This document shows positions 22,353 through 34,182 of a DNA stretch of 64,000 bases, in pieces. Numbering within the stretch: position 1 is the first letter of the stretch; every line of letters begins with the position of its first letter. Source of the stretch: Moniliella sp. 'wahieum' (Eukaryota; Basidiomycota; Moniliellomycetes; Moniliellales; Moniliellaceae); assembly GCA_003971905.1 (NCBI GenBank), contig RSEE01000094.1:186001-250000 (forward strand). Reading direction: 5' to 3'. The translations under genes were made by a program, and so were the position numbers. The notes below the pieces were generated by a model. It was given only the letters and a program-made list of their open reading frames with translations, was not told the DNA's origin and did not search any database.

Positions 22353-22553
22353 CGGCTGGGTTAGACGCGTGACGCCAATGATCGCCGACGCTCAAGGCAT
22401 CATGCATCATTGATCGACGAAAACCACACGAGCAGTAGCGGTCAAGTCAATTAACGCCTAGCGATATACAGTCTGACGGTGGCAGTAGTGTATATAGATG
22501 TCTGAGCATACGTTTTCCAATGTTTTGCGTATTGGCTTCATACTGAACAGTGC

Positions 22554-22574
22554 TTAGTGCTTAATGCTTAATAC
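22554..22574. repeat. TTA-heptads
   Basis: TTAGTGC, TTAATGC and TTAATAC in 7-bp phase. The tetramers are not strict palindromes here. Confidence 0.6.
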
Positions 22575-24030
22575 CTTGCCTGTCTACTTCTCTGCACGCC
22601 AGTTGCGTCGTTGTACGACCAGGTGTGTGAAGACGGTCATTATGTGGCCCTCTGACAGTCTCTATATATCTCCCAGCCATCACTAGCCACCCCGCTCCCC
22701 CCTCCACTCCGAACCAGTAACCGGTAACCTCGTTCACCAGCTCGCTTATGGCAACCGTAGCGACCAGCACCGGATCGATCTTCAAGCTTCAAGAGGCTGA
22801 AGCGCGCCTGAAGCTTCAGGGCCTCAAGGACGGGCCTCCTCAGGCCTCACCCATCATCAAACATAAATCAGTTATCCTAGTATATTATCCACACGCGACG
22901 CCACAGAATACCTTTTTCCTTTCAAGACCACTCGACTCAAGCTCTGAAGCTTGAAGGCTCTTCGGGGTGATTGTTGGCGCTCGATATATGAAGCACGATA
23001 AGGGGTCTTCACTACTCTGCTCCTCCATGAAAAGGAAACGTTTACTGTGGACTGGATTGTTCTTGCCAGATTTGGATGGAGTGCGCTCTGTTACATGTCA
23101 TAGTACGGTGATACGGAGATGAAGAGGATGAGCCCGTCGACCGTCTTGGATTATCCATTTGATTATATGACTTTGAACGCGTTGGATGACTCAGATATAC
23201 ATCCACGTATAGCGAGAGAGCGCCACTTCGACTATTTGGTAAACACCAAAAAGTGGATATGAGGGAATTTTTGATGGCTTGAGACCCGCTTTTGTCATTG
23301 AGTGAAACGGAGGTAAAATATACACGTAAAACGCTGGAAGTGACTATAATTAATGAACGACTGTACCGAAAAAAGCCGAAATAATGTGAACAGAAAACCG
23401 GGGAGCAACGGTAGGGAGTATAGTACACACACAATAACACAACTAGTAGTATGAGAGCTGTGGTTGTATCTCCTCCTTATCATACATGTGGGAATTAATT
23501 TGGATCGCACCTTGACGGGCCGCACAAAGAGAGGTGCTGTCCATCCGGGGAGGGGGGGGCAGATGATTCATCAGTATGTATAAATTGTAGTGTCGGCCTT
23601 GTCGGCCTCACTACTACCAGAGAATATGAGCAGTGGACGTGTATTGAACTAAGGAGCTTCTAATACGATGACTGAATCGCCCAGAAGACTGGTACGAGTT
23701 CGGCAAGAATGAAAACTGACTCACGTGAGTCAGGGTCCCCACAGTTCTAGGACTGAGGTTAACATCTAGGAGGTAGACGTCGTCCGTTCATCGCATTACC
23801 GCATCATTGCTAGAGAGAGACCGGCGGTTATGAGTAGGAACCCAAGGAAGAATTCTGCAACGTGTATAGTGGAGGACCTCTGTTGTGAAGAAGAGCAAAA
23901 TGCAATGGCGATGGTGGTGGTTGATTTCTAAGCCTCACATACCACACCTGGAAGAGACATGGGCTCAAACAAACCGGGATGTAATGTACACGTGTTGGCT
24001 TCGGGGGTCAAAGGGGGGACGAAAGGGTGC

Positions 24031-24040
24031 TTATATATAG
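24031..24040 (+). promoter_or_regulatory. TATA element
   Basis: TTATATATAG about 190 bases upstream of ATG 24229, in the right orientation for that gene. Confidence 0.4.
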
Positions 24041-24228
24041 GCTCTATCCCTCGCCCTTTCAGTTGATTTCATGCATACGAACGAATGCATCACTTTCAAT
24101 GTTGCAATGAAATTGCCCTAGGCACGTGAATATTGAATGTTGAAAAAGTCCATCGCGTTTCTACTGAAATCCATTCAAATGCATCACATTCAAGGCGCAC
24201 AGAACTTGTTACGCCACCATCGCTCGCC

Positions 24229-26161
24229 ATGGCCACCACGGCCCTTGTGCTGGCCATTGGCATCCAAAGTATCAGATCCACCTGGCATGCTCTCTCCGAT
24301 GGCCCCCGAACTGGTATCCGCCGCCGCATCCGCTCCTTGGGCCGCTCCACTGCTTCACGTCCTGGCCCCGGGCGCCTGCTCGTCGCATTGGCCCGACGCG
24401 CCGTCGCGCCATGCTTCGCTCTCGGCTGGCTGGTGCAGCAGCATTGGCCTTGATTCAGTTTGCTGCCCCAACCTTGGTACGGGGTGTAGTACGTGAAGGA
24501 TGGGAACTGAGCCAAGTGGTGTTCCTCACCTTGCTTCGTACCATCTTGCCTCACTTTGGTACCCGGTGAAGGGGGCCTCGCTGACTGGACTGTTTGGGCT
24601 GCCGTGACGCCTGTGCGAGGAGTCTGGCAGGCTTTCAACCAGGTCCCCTGGGCATGGGTTACGCTGGGTATGCTGCCAGCTGTGCGGGCTTTGCCCTCTA
24701 TCTCAGCTGGCTTGGTCATCGTATTGGCATTCTTGGTCCCGGGCTTACTTCCTGTTGGCCTCCGCGCTTGGGATGGCGCCGCCTTGGCCATGGGACGAAC
24801 GATTCTACAGGACTATATTCGACCTTTGGAGCCCCAGTTGGATGCGATTTCAGCCCTCAAATTTGGACGCGATGCTTCCACCACAAGTGCGCCAAGCTCT
24901 GGAAATGGCCACTGGCCCAGTTCGCACTTTGCTGCGCGGAGCATCTCCCGCCGCCGAAGCATTCGCTACTGCTGCGGCCAGTTTTGCCCGAGAGCATGGC
25001 CCGCCCGCAGTGCACCGCATCACTCGTCATATTGCTCACCGCGTGGGGTGATGCTGGGAGCACCTGCGGCGGCTGTGGATGACGAGGGATATAGGGGGCT
25101 TTGCCCACCACCCCAACTCATCGCCGACGCCTCTCCGTCGACCCCCAGGAGACAATACTCCGCCCCCCCCTATGAAGCCATTGAACCTCATCGGCCTCGC
25201 GCCTCACTCACTCCTCATCCTCCGGGGCATGCGGCTTTTCAGACCCGTACCCCTGCAAGGAGGAGTGCACATCTTGGGTGGGCGCATAGACCTGATTTCC
25301 CTCTGGGGGAAGACATGGCTCCTGGATCTTGGTCCAGCGAGGTGGCTCGGATGATGTCCGCCGTTAACCAGCGGGCCACTGAGATTATGGCCCAAGGCCA
25401 TGTTCCGGTGCAGGGGGCATGAATTCACCTGATCGATCCAATCTCGGGACTTCCCGCCCTCCCCCAGCCACCGAGGCGATCGATTTAACCCTCGAAGAGG
25501 AGGATGACGAAGACACCAGTTATGCTTTTCGTCGGGCATATGCGTTTATGCATAGCGATTCTCATCCACGTCCGAGGGCTGGGAATTCCCATAAAAGAAA
25601 TCGGGCGACTGACAACGAAGACGAGATCGAGAACAATACTGCCCCGCCTCGGACACGCCCTCGGCGCGCCCCTTCTACCCCTAATGGTGGAGCGTCACGC
25701 ACCCCGCGTAGCACGGAACGGCCCGGCATCTCCTTCCCCTGCTAGAGAGGCTGGGAGAGCAAAAACTCAGGGCGCTACTCGTGGCGGCGGTCGTGGGAGT
25801 CAGAACGCTGGTCGTGGTGACGGCTCTACCTCGAGCCAACGTAACAATGGTCGTGCCGCGACCTCACACCCATCTCCCTCGTCAGGGTCATCAAGGGGAC
25901 GGGACGGGGAGGGGAAGGGGACGGGGAAGAGGAGGAGGGGGAGCTGATCGGACCGCTGCCTCGTCCCGTGTTCAGGCAAATAGCGGAACGAACAGGGCAA
26001 GAGCGGGGACTGTCCGGCGAAGGCCTGCAACTGACCCACCACAGGATGGACTAAGCCAACCCCCTCGCCAGCGAAGGAAAGTGCGAACAACTGACCTGGA
26101 TGAATTCATTGTCTCCGACCCTGGGTCGGACGACACCGATGACAGCTCGTATCAGGAGTAA
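24229..26161 (+). CDS. unknown protein: membrane region, SUMO-interacting motif, RGG tail
   Basis: I do not recognise the family. ATG 24229 (Kozak CCATGGCC) opens MATTALVLAIGIQSIRSTWH. The N-terminal half has several hydrophobic segments, such as ALALIQFAAPTLVRGVV, LSQVVFLTLLRTILPHFG and LVIVLAFLVPGLLPVGLRAW (about 24430-24780), so it should be membrane-embedded. Then comes an Ala-rich amphipathic stretch (RQALEMATGPVRTLLRGA). The second half is polar. IDLTLEEEDDED near 25480-25515 is a textbook SUMO-interacting motif (IDLT followed by acids), followed by basic Arg/Pro-rich sequence, a Gly/Arg-rich RGG-like stretch (about 25770-25950) and an acidic end EFIVSDPGSDDTDDSSYQE before TAA. Segments lie in different frames. 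The shift at about 25417 is mended by one extra G in a G-run, so I read this as one gene with indels, but two genes are possible. Confidence 0.5.
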
Positions 26162-27078
26162 TTCTCGCTTCGGTATCAACCTCAGCTCAACGTTCTAAAC
26201 TCATCGTTCCAACTGGTTTGGCATGACCCACCATCGCCCCCGACGGTCTAGGGCTGGACCCAAGACCCACCTGTCAATCCATGTACATTGATTACGGCTA
26301 ACAGAATGTCAACAACCCCTTCTCGTATTCTAATAACAAACTCATCGCTACAATCCACGAGGTTATTGCTTCACAGGCGATAGACTGATTGCAGCAGTGA
26401 TCTCTGTCATGGACGAAGAGGAGCCGCAACTCTGGCCGGTGTGGGACAGTCAATCCGTGACGACCAGCGAGCGAGACGAGGCGCTGAAAGCGTGCATCGT
26501 TGTGCCGTGATCCGCGAAGTGTAACAGCAAATGTTATGCCAGAGGGAGGCACTCGGCGGTAAGAAGGGTGTCGAGCGCAAGGATCTCAGACCCGATTCTA
26601 TCTCTTTACTCTGCACCAGCGAAAAGCGGGAAGGATATAGTCTGTAGAAAGGTAGTGAAAACAGAGATGGCTATCGATGATCCAGAGGAAAAGAAACCAC
26701 CTCAAGGGTAAGTTTACAATGCCTCGCTCGCTCTTTTGTCTCGCTACATTGTGTTTAGAAGCGAACTATGGCAGGAACGGTAGCAGAGGGCCTCGAACCG
26801 CTGGCGACTCCATTGGTCTCCTAACTGGGTCGGCACGAACAAGCCGCACACACTAGGTGAGGAAGCATAATAGGCGCAGCGTTTCTATGTCCCAGTCTTA
26901 ACGTCTGTAAATGATATTATGGATACAAAGGGAGCGATGAGAGGGGAAAGGGATCAAAAGTGGTGGAAAAACTCCCTGTAAAAGCTGATTCCGACTTGAT
27001 CAACAACCGAAAAAAGGAATGACGAAGCCTGAGCTCCAGTGATCCTAGAGGGCAAAAGAGGGCATCGAAAAACTCGCT
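26162..27078. other. spacer with a LINE 3'-UTR fragment
   Basis: No gene seen, apart from a LINE tail remnant at 26872-26930. The 3' UTRs of flanking genes presumably lie here. Confidence 0.4.
26872..26930 (+). mobile_element. LINE 3' UTR remnant
   Basis: Carries the tail words GGCGCAGCGTTTC, GTCCCAGTCTTAA and GTCTGTAAATGATAT, matching the 3' UTR of the copies at 62.1 kb and 17.5 kb with several differences. Only the last 60 bases remain. Confidence 0.55.
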
Positions 27079-28353
27079 TTACCCTTTCCACTTTTGTCGA
27101 AATGGCAAAGGCAGCACTATTAGGCCGAAGGCCAGCTTGGGGCTGAGGCTCAGTTGTAGGGCTGAGTGCAAACCAGTCGCTCTCGAAGAGAGAGCCCCGA
27201 ATGCGGAAAGTGGAAGGCCCGAAACCAACTCGTTACGATCGATCGGCTGCAGGGTCTCCAACTGGTGGACACTTGTGGTTGAGCTAGAAGGAGACCACTG
27301 GTGGCGTCTATCATCCGCCGGGCCCAGGTCAAGTTCCGTTGGAGACAAGGGCGGGCTCACGTGGCTCCATGCAGCCGAGGCGGCCATATCGACAGAAAGG
27401 TGAAACACTGTGGGTAGGACTTGACGGGTGGGATGTTTGGTCAAAGTTGTCTCCCGAAAAGCTGTCGTCCCCTGGCTCGTACGACTTTGGACACGGGTCA
27501 AAGTTTGGCGCTGGGTAGAATGGCCTCTTCCACGGCCAGGGAGGGGGGAGCACCAAACTTGCATCAGAGACGACTGATTCAGTCCCCGTGAACGTTGCCG
27601 AGGCATCTGAGCAAGGGGGCATATCCACCAGGGAGCGGACGGCGGTGAAAAGGAAGGCATAGCAGCCACCCTCTGCTCTATACCCAAACCGTCAGAAACG
27701 TCTTGGTCGATAATATATCTAGTTCCGCGTGCATAGCAGACGTCCAAGCGTCGGCACCGTTGTCCGGACCGGCATTATCCCGCGGCGGCGGGGTACAGCT
27801 CCCAAAATCCGATTAACCCCTGAGCATGGGCAGCGTGCGCGAAGCCAAAATAGCAGCTCCTTGAGAGGGGGTGAGGCCGGTTGCAGTTCGAGTAAAGGGT
27901 GCGGGGGGTTGGGGAAGAGGCGGAGGGGGAGGACCACCACATGAGGTGGCAGAGGCGGAGGGGGCGGCCCGCATTCCCATACATCAGGAGAGCGGGTGAG
28001 ATAGAAGGCGCCGAGTCAGCCGCAGGCAGTGCCGGGGGGGATCGTCCTCGTCATGGTATGAGTGAGTATCTTCGTCAAAGAGCGTGCTTCGATCGCCCCC
28101 ATGGTCATCCGAAGGGTTGGACCAAGAATGAGGTCCAGGTCTCTGCTCGTGCATTTCGAAACCAGCGGAAGAAACCGGCATCGTACGCCTGCTGAAGCGC
28201 TTGCTCGCGGGCGCGGCGTTCGCGCTCAGGACGAAGGAGGAGGATGTCAACAGCAATCGCAGCAAGCGACGCCACCGGCCACACCGCCGATGACGGCGAG
28301 CGAGACGGGGACAGGAAGCATGGCGAAGGAGGCGGGGGGGTGGTGGCAGCCAT
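27079..28353 (-). CDS. possible unknown gene (weak)
   Basis: Several minus-strand segments look moderately coding. One is an N-terminal piece from about 28353 with a hydrophobic stretch then LLLRPERERRAREQALQQAY, like a membrane anchor plus charged helix. Next is an acidic piece with LFDEDTHSYHDEDDPP (about 28080-28035). A Ser/Pro-rich piece follows (27630-27079), including SFSGDNFDQTSHPSSPT and ending LPFRQKWKG with stop at 27079. No family is recognised, splice sites are unresolved, and plus-strand frames overlap. Treat as a candidate only. Confidence 0.22.
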
Positions 28354-28837
28354 ACGGGTGTGGAAGGGGGGTGGCGAGGGCAGGCTGCGGCCAGCGACGG
28401 CTGGATGCTAGGCAGTGGCAAAATGTGGCGGGACAGGGCAGCAGCCATCGGACGCGATGCGCAGCTGCGACGGGTGGGGGCATACTGGCGCCATGCGGAG
28501 GTGCTGGGCGGGGCAGTGCAGCACTGCCCTCGTCCGGGGAAATGGGAGGCTGCGACCCTGGCGCAGTGGGGTAATTGTGGTTATCGTAAATTGCTCATGC
28601 TCACGGACCAATTGACTGTGCCATATCCAACTTCCCTCTTTTCAAGTATCAACTTCCAAGCCTCCATGATGACCATGACCCTGCTTGTTAGATACGCTCA
28701 GGGGCATGCCCAGTCCACTTCAACGCTCTGTGCTTCGCCGAATTTTACACTTATGTACACGGACAACAGTTGATAGAAAATGCCTTTTTCACAACCAAAC
28801 CTAATTCGGATATGAAAAAAGGATTCTCGGTCACCTC

Positions 28838-28936
28838 GTTCTATTAGCTCAGTTGGCTAGAGCGTCCGACTGTTACACAGACGACCAATGTCGCACAGGC
28901 ATCGGGAGGTCGTTGGTTCGAGCCCAACATGGAACG
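28838..28936 (+). tRNA. tRNA-Asn (GTT) with a 25-base intron
   Basis: Cloverleaf read by hand: acceptor GTTCTAT pairs with ATGGAAC (one G-T), D-arm GCTC..GAGC, anticodon stem TCCGA with TCGGG, anticodon GTT at 28872-28874, T-arm GTTGG-TTCGAGC-CCAAC, discriminator G 28936. A 25-base intron (28876-28900) sits one base 3' of the anticodon, the standard eukaryotic position. A run of seven T (28937-28943) follows as the Pol III terminator. The internal B box GGTTCGAGCCC is intact. Confidence 0.92.
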
Positions 28937-29384
28937 TTTTTTTGCGCTTCAACTTTTTTTTTTCTCAATCAGCGCTTCTAGCCCTTGTAGTCTTATTAGC
29001 GACATCGGATCTGATCGAACATTTCGATCTATGATCCTCTGACGCCCCGTGAAAGAATGGGGCTAGGACAATGTTGAACAACGTTGAGGACGAAGAGTCG
29101 GTCACGCCAATGAGAGCTCTGAACGTGGTTTTGTCCGTTACCGGGTTACCCTGAGATGATTCATCGCAATGTTTTATAGCTCAAGACGATTGCACTGTAT
29201 GTGCAGGGATGATTATAGGAAACAGTCAGAGATAGTTTTTCTTGTAAGCTCCTGAATCTGCGCGAGTCCGAAGACTATGTGTGCAACTGGGATAAAAGAA
29301 AGGGAGATGAGTCGATGAGGGGAGAATGAGAGGCACAAAGGATATATAGCTATAGCTGTTAGCAACGTTGAGCTGGGTGGCTCG

Positions 29385-29590
29385 TGCTTTGGCCAATGTC
29401 CCTTCAGTTCCTCCTCAGGCCTAGGAGTTCCGTTGTTTTCTCTCTCCTGTTTTCCTTTGTTCCGCAGTTTAGCCCCTGACGGCGACTCGCTTGATGTTCC
29501 TCTGTAGGCATTCCTGGTTGCCACACCACCACCACACCAGTGCGATTGCATCTCCGAGGACCATCAGGACTCCAGGTCTCATCATAGCCT
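29385..29590 (-). repeat. dispersed repeat A, copy 2 (inverted)
   Basis: Reverse complement of 9725-9955, from the block with GGTGGCTCGTGCTTTGGCC through CTCAGGCCTAGG to GCGATTGCATC. Flanks differ, so this marks the element limits. Confidence 0.65.
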
Positions 29591-30448
29591 TGGCGCGTAA
29601 GTGGTGGAATGATGAGAAGACTTCCACTTACCAGTGGCTGGCTGCAAACTAAGAGAGTCGATGGCGTGTGGCATATGTGTTGGGACCCGTGGTCCCGTAC
29701 TTAGGCCAAGGTGCCTCATCACCCTTCCCCTGATTTGTCCTCCCAAGCCTCCACGTGTATACTCAGGCTTGTTTGAACCCCTGTCTCTAGGTGTGGCACA
29801 AGGCTTAGACTCACCACCACCATCGCGATTGCATTGCTCTACATCTCCAGAGGTTCTTCACCCAATCCCTTGGGTTCCTCCGGTCTTACAATAGGTGAAT
29901 GGCGTACGATCAAGCCAAGCTTCAATAAGCTTCAAGCTACCTTCAAGCCAATTATTCTCTAACACTCTGCGCCTCGGTGATCTATGGATAGAGATGGTTT
30001 AAACGTGTTTTACGTTTAATGTGTTTACTATTGTGTAAGAACGTGTTGTATGTGTCAAGGTCGCGCGACACAAGTACTCTAACTCTCGATCGTAGTTCTC
30101 ACTCCACCCACTTTGCCCATACGTAGTATAATTAAGAAGCTTTTTGGTCCAGGTGCATGTGTTTCACGTCCAGCCTATATGGCCTAAACGTTCAGCAGCG
30201 GACACGTTTACAAGTTCACAAGCCGTTTCTTTTGTAAAATCTCCTTCGCGCGCGCGCTCCTCTCCATCCGCGGGGGTCCGCAAAAAACGAGTTAGGCCAC
30301 CAGTGATCAGCCACAGGTATAATAGTCACGCGAGTCTTGCATAATATGGGGTTGGGAACAAAAAGAAGAATCCAGATATCCAATAAAGGGGCTGGAACAC
30401 CCCTCCGTCGCGTCGAGAATTAGAGCGGCGGTAATGCGGAGAAGCCTG

Positions 30449-30480
30449 ACGGCCTGACGGCCTGACGGCCTGAAGGCCTG
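30449..30480. repeat. TGACGGCC octad array
   Basis: Three CCTGACGG units and one CCTGAAGG in 8-bp phase, an octamer relative of the heptad arrays. Confidence 0.8.
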
Positions 30481-30865
30481 TCAGACACTTGACGTATGTG
30501 GATCCACGTCAGAGGTCCTTAGCGTGTGTATTAGCCCAAATTATATAGGTGTGTGTGGTGTTTGGTGTATAGAAGGGGGGGGGGCGCAACTGCAGACGGT
30601 ATATATATATGACAGAGAAGGTGTGTGCGGAGGCCACCGGAACAGAACCGGAAGTGTGGGGGAGCAAAATATGTATGTAGGGGTACGATATACACAAGCA
30701 TCAACGTCATCAACGGTGCATGGTGCTCAGCCCGATCCTATGCTATAGGGCATCGTCACTCGTATAACCGAGTGCCTTCGCATTCGTATACTCCCAACAG
30801 ACTCACACAGTATATCCACACACTCAGTGCTCCCACTTACTCATGAGGACTCCATAATATGGATA

Positions 30866-30916
30866 TCATGCATCATGCAAGATGATGATCGATAATCGAC
30901 AATTATCGATTATCGT
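30866..30916. repeat. mixed TCATGCA / TGATCGA heptads
   Basis: TCATGCA twice (30866-30879), then TGATCGA and TAATCGA (30886-30899), then the inverted ATTATCGATTATCG. Two word types share one cluster. Confidence 0.85.
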
Positions 30917-31452
30917 CCACACTCTGTGAAGCTTGAAGCGTGGAGAATACGATGAATTGCGATAGGTACTAGGAGGGCGCGAGGCGCGAAGACGAGTTGG
31001 TGGGAAGCTGTGGCGGATGGAGGTGGCTGGTGGGACCAACGCCGCCCACCGCCTTGAGCCGCCGCCCTCGCCCGCGGCCTCCCGCGGCTCCACGGGCACA
31101 CAGTCGCCCCGTGCCCAACGCCGCGTCACCGAGCACCTCGGCACAGGGCAGTGTGCACACTGCCCCCGTCGTTCCGTCCCCAGCGCCCCAGCGGGACAGG
31201 CGTGGCGCCACACCGGCCGCCCTGCCGCGTTTCTGGACGTGCGGACGCTCCCATCCTCCATCTCTCCGCCCCACTGCTCCCGCCCCGCCGCGCCTCAGCC
31301 GCCAGCCGCTCGACCTTCGGTCAGCACGAGCACGTCAGTGCAGGCGCTGCGCCCCCACCCCTACCCCCACCCCCCGGCTGCCCCGCGCGATGCCCCCCGT
31401 GTGCGCCGGCCGTCTAGCTCTCTCGCCACCACGTCTGCCCCCGCCGCCCACG

Positions 31453-34182
31453 ATGAACCCCGCCTCCCTCTTCCCGCCGCCGCCGACCACCATCTCGCGC
31501 AACGCTCTTAGCGGCGCGCCCCCGCCCGGTCCGACCCCGACGCCGCCTTCTCCCCCTCGCCGATGCAGGCACAGTGCACCGCGTGGCCAGCATCTCCCAG
31601 CGCATGCGCAGCGTCCAAGCTGGCATGACCAACGCCCATGCCACTGCCAATGCCAACCATACCAGCCACGAGCGGCGCGCCAGCACATCCGCCGCACGCC
31701 GCCTCTCCGCAATCAGCCCCAACCGTCTGGTTCCTACTCAACCCTGCCCTCATCGGCCCCCTCTCCCGATGCCGCCATTTCGGCGCCCCAGTCAGATGCG
31801 CCGTCGGCCCCTCCTTCAGGCCTGTTTCGCAACCGGTTTTCCTTCCTCCCTTCCCACCGCCGCCGCCCTTCTCAAGGTAAAGGTGGAGGGCAGCCCGTTT
31901 TGCTGCACCGCTCCTCCTCGGCCACACCGATGACGCACGCCCACCCACCCGGCTCCCCTACTGTGCGTGCGAACCGTGGCGGGGGAGGTCCAGTGCCAAC
32001 ACCAGGACAAGGACACCCTGACCCAGCATCTGTTCCCATGTCTAGCTCAACCTCCTCGCCCCCCGACGCGCCGCACATGCACCGACACCATTCCATCTCG
32101 AATGGCGCCATATCTGGCTCGCATGCGCTGAAACTTGTACCCAACCAGTCTAATGCGTTTATGCCATCGTCTCGCCGACATGTTTCGCTTAGTCCGGAAG
32201 AGATGCAGCGAATCTCCCAGGATGAGATCAGCACACAACAGATTTCTTCGCCCCGGCAGCGACGTGCGTCTGCTTCGGCAATGTCCCGTACACGGACCAA
32301 GGCACTTCTTTCTCGAACCCCCCCCGCACGTTCTCCCACAGCCAAGCAGACACCACAGCGACCACGCCCAATTGCTCGGGCGCCGTGGCCGAGCCTCCTT
32401 CCCGATAAATTTCGATGCCTTGGTAACGTTTGACTTTGTCCGTCCTGACGAGTTGAAGCGGGTGTACATGATTGAAAGCGAGTCTCGGGTTCCGGACGAA
32501 CTGGTCCCGTTCCAGCTGTTCCAATACCGACTCAATCGGGCCCCGTTCTTGTTTGTTGGTGCCTATATCAATTCTACGCTGGGCCGACAGTCGCTGGTGC
32601 GCGACAAGGAAAATGGGTCGGGGGAGGATGCACCGAGCGGGACGGCGGCACCTCGGACAGCAGCGTCGAAGCAAACGGTCGCATCGTCAGCCTCAATGCC
32701 AAGCAAGAGAGTTCTGATCGGATATATATGTGCCACTGCCTCACCCGCCTTCACAGCCAACGCCATCAAGGTGCATGATGATGGGCCGGACGCTCGTACG
32801 GTGTGTATACATTCGGTTGTTGTCCAACAAGCATTTCGGGGTCGGGGTATTGGGAAAAATCTTGTTAAAACGCTCCTGTCCTGGGTACGAGAGGCGGAAT
32901 TGGGACAGGCAGAGCAAGTCGCGCGCACGACCGAACGGGGCACGACGCAGGTGGCCGGGACGAGCTTGTCAAACGACGTGGTAATCCGTCACCGTGGATT
33001 GGAAGAGGCTGCAGTACTGTGTCACACGGATACGATACCCTTCTTTATCAAGTGCGGCTTTCATCTTGCCGGGATGAGCTATGTTCAAACGGGTACGGAG
33101 GAAGCATGGTACCAACTGCGGAAAGACATCGTTCCTCGCGATACGATGGCCCCTTGGGATCCGCAATGGGCCGATGAAGATGCCAAAGAACTGGAGCCTC
33201 AGTTCCTGCACTTCCTCCAAGCTTCCGAGGAACGTAGAAACGAGCGTCGGCACAAATTGCAGAACCTTTCCATCTCTACCGCCCCTGGGGCGCCGGGCGC
33301 GGAGCCTTCAGACAGGCACCCTTCGCCCTTCAGTGACGTCTTGGCCGTATCTCCGATCTCCTCGCCCGTACCCTTTTCGCCCAAGGGCCCCCTCGCCCCC
33401 TCTGGTATGTGGCTCTCTACACCCTCAACTCATGGTAACTGACTTGTTTTTACTTCTCAGGCTCGGACGCAATTGCCTCGTGTAGAAGCTCGGGCAGTGG
33501 CGTGCATCCGCCAGAGGCCGAAAGAACCATTGTGCCGCCGACGCGCAACGGTGGACGGATTCAGTCGCGTGTGGGTTCTCGCTCGGCCTCCACGTCCAAT
33601 CCCAGTCCCGCCTCCAAGCCCACTACCCAAACCTGGGCAGCAGTGTATGGCAATGCATTGGCAAGCAAAACGTTTGCGGAAGATGTGACACAAGCGCTGG
33701 AGGCGCGTCTGGTCGATCGCAACTTGGGCACCAACGTGCCCGAGATTTACTGTCCGCGCGAAGAGTGTGGTGCCATGCTGATGACATCCGATCGCGCCGA
33801 GTACGGGACTCGGGAATGTGGTCCCCTTACCGCGCCCGAAGCTGCCTTGGTCAGCACCACGCCCGTTCCGCAAGCGCCCTCGGCACCGGTAGAATTGCAA
33901 TCGGCCAATGCGCCTGCGCTCACCGTCCGTTCGTTTTGGGTAACCCCAACCCCTCTCTCCTTTGCCGGCATTGTTCTCACTGGCGAGGTGGAATGGAAGT
34001 GTGGTCGAGCCGAGGGGGCAGAGAGAGAGGTGAGCCTGCCGATCAAGTTTTTGAAATGCGCTTCCTGTGGCTGTGGGCCCTTGGGCTACACCTTGCTTCC
34101 TCTCAACCCGGAAGAGCGGCAAGAGTATGTGGTAGCAGCGGACCGGGTGCGGTACAAGTTGGCCGATGACCAAGGCAATTAA
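31453..34182 (+). CDS. GNAT (AANAT-like) acetyltransferase fused to an Mss4/Dss4 domain
   Basis: Three parts. (1) About 31453-32390: a Ser/Pro-rich, probably disordered lead from ATG 31453, in changing frames. (2) About 32400-33240: an arylalkylamine/polyamine N-acetyltransferase-like GNAT domain. It begins TFDFVRPDELKRVYMIESES and has GYICATASP, acetyl-CoA motif A VVQQAFRGRGIGKNLVKTLL, and FFIKCGFHLAGMS. (3) After a canonical intron 33405-33460 (GTATGT..TTCTCAG, 56 bases, TAAC branch site), the frame continues in phase into an Mss4/Dss4 fold: YCPREECGAML, then FLKCASCGCGPLGYTL with the CxxC zinc ligands, and YVVAADRVRYKLADD, TAA 34180-34182. Mss4 proteins are zinc-binding Rab guanine-nucleotide release factors. 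Keeping the intron gives a stop after THGN. Whether the Ser-rich lead belongs to the same protein is less sure; the junction near 32395 needs one base. Confidence 0.72.

Larger units (their letters stand above)
21302..24228. other. spacer dominated by short palindromic-word arrays
   Basis: About 2.9 kb with no gene supported. It has the densest set of 7-bp arrays in the window: CATG, TGCA, GGCC, AGCT and TCGA types between 21455 and 22830. The part 22900-24000 is AT-rich and unremarkable. A TATA element at 24031-24040 probably belongs to the next gene. Confidence 0.5.
28937..31452. other. spacer with repeats
   Basis: No gene supported. It holds dispersed repeat A copy 2 (29385-29590), a TGACGGCC octad array (30449-30480), a G-run at 30575-30584 and a TCATGCA/TGATCGA cluster (30866-30916). 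GC-rich frames open on both strands at 30900-31450 are judged shadows. Confidence 0.5.

Noticed and set aside
24096-24791. 231-codon minus-strand open frame
   Set aside because: It overlaps the plus-strand hydrophobic coding segments and has shadow-like Arg/Pro/Ser composition and no motif.
30866-31452. GC-rich open frames on both strands
   Set aside because: Several frames are open together, typical of composition. None has a motif. The start at 31453 is kept only for the acetyltransferase gene.
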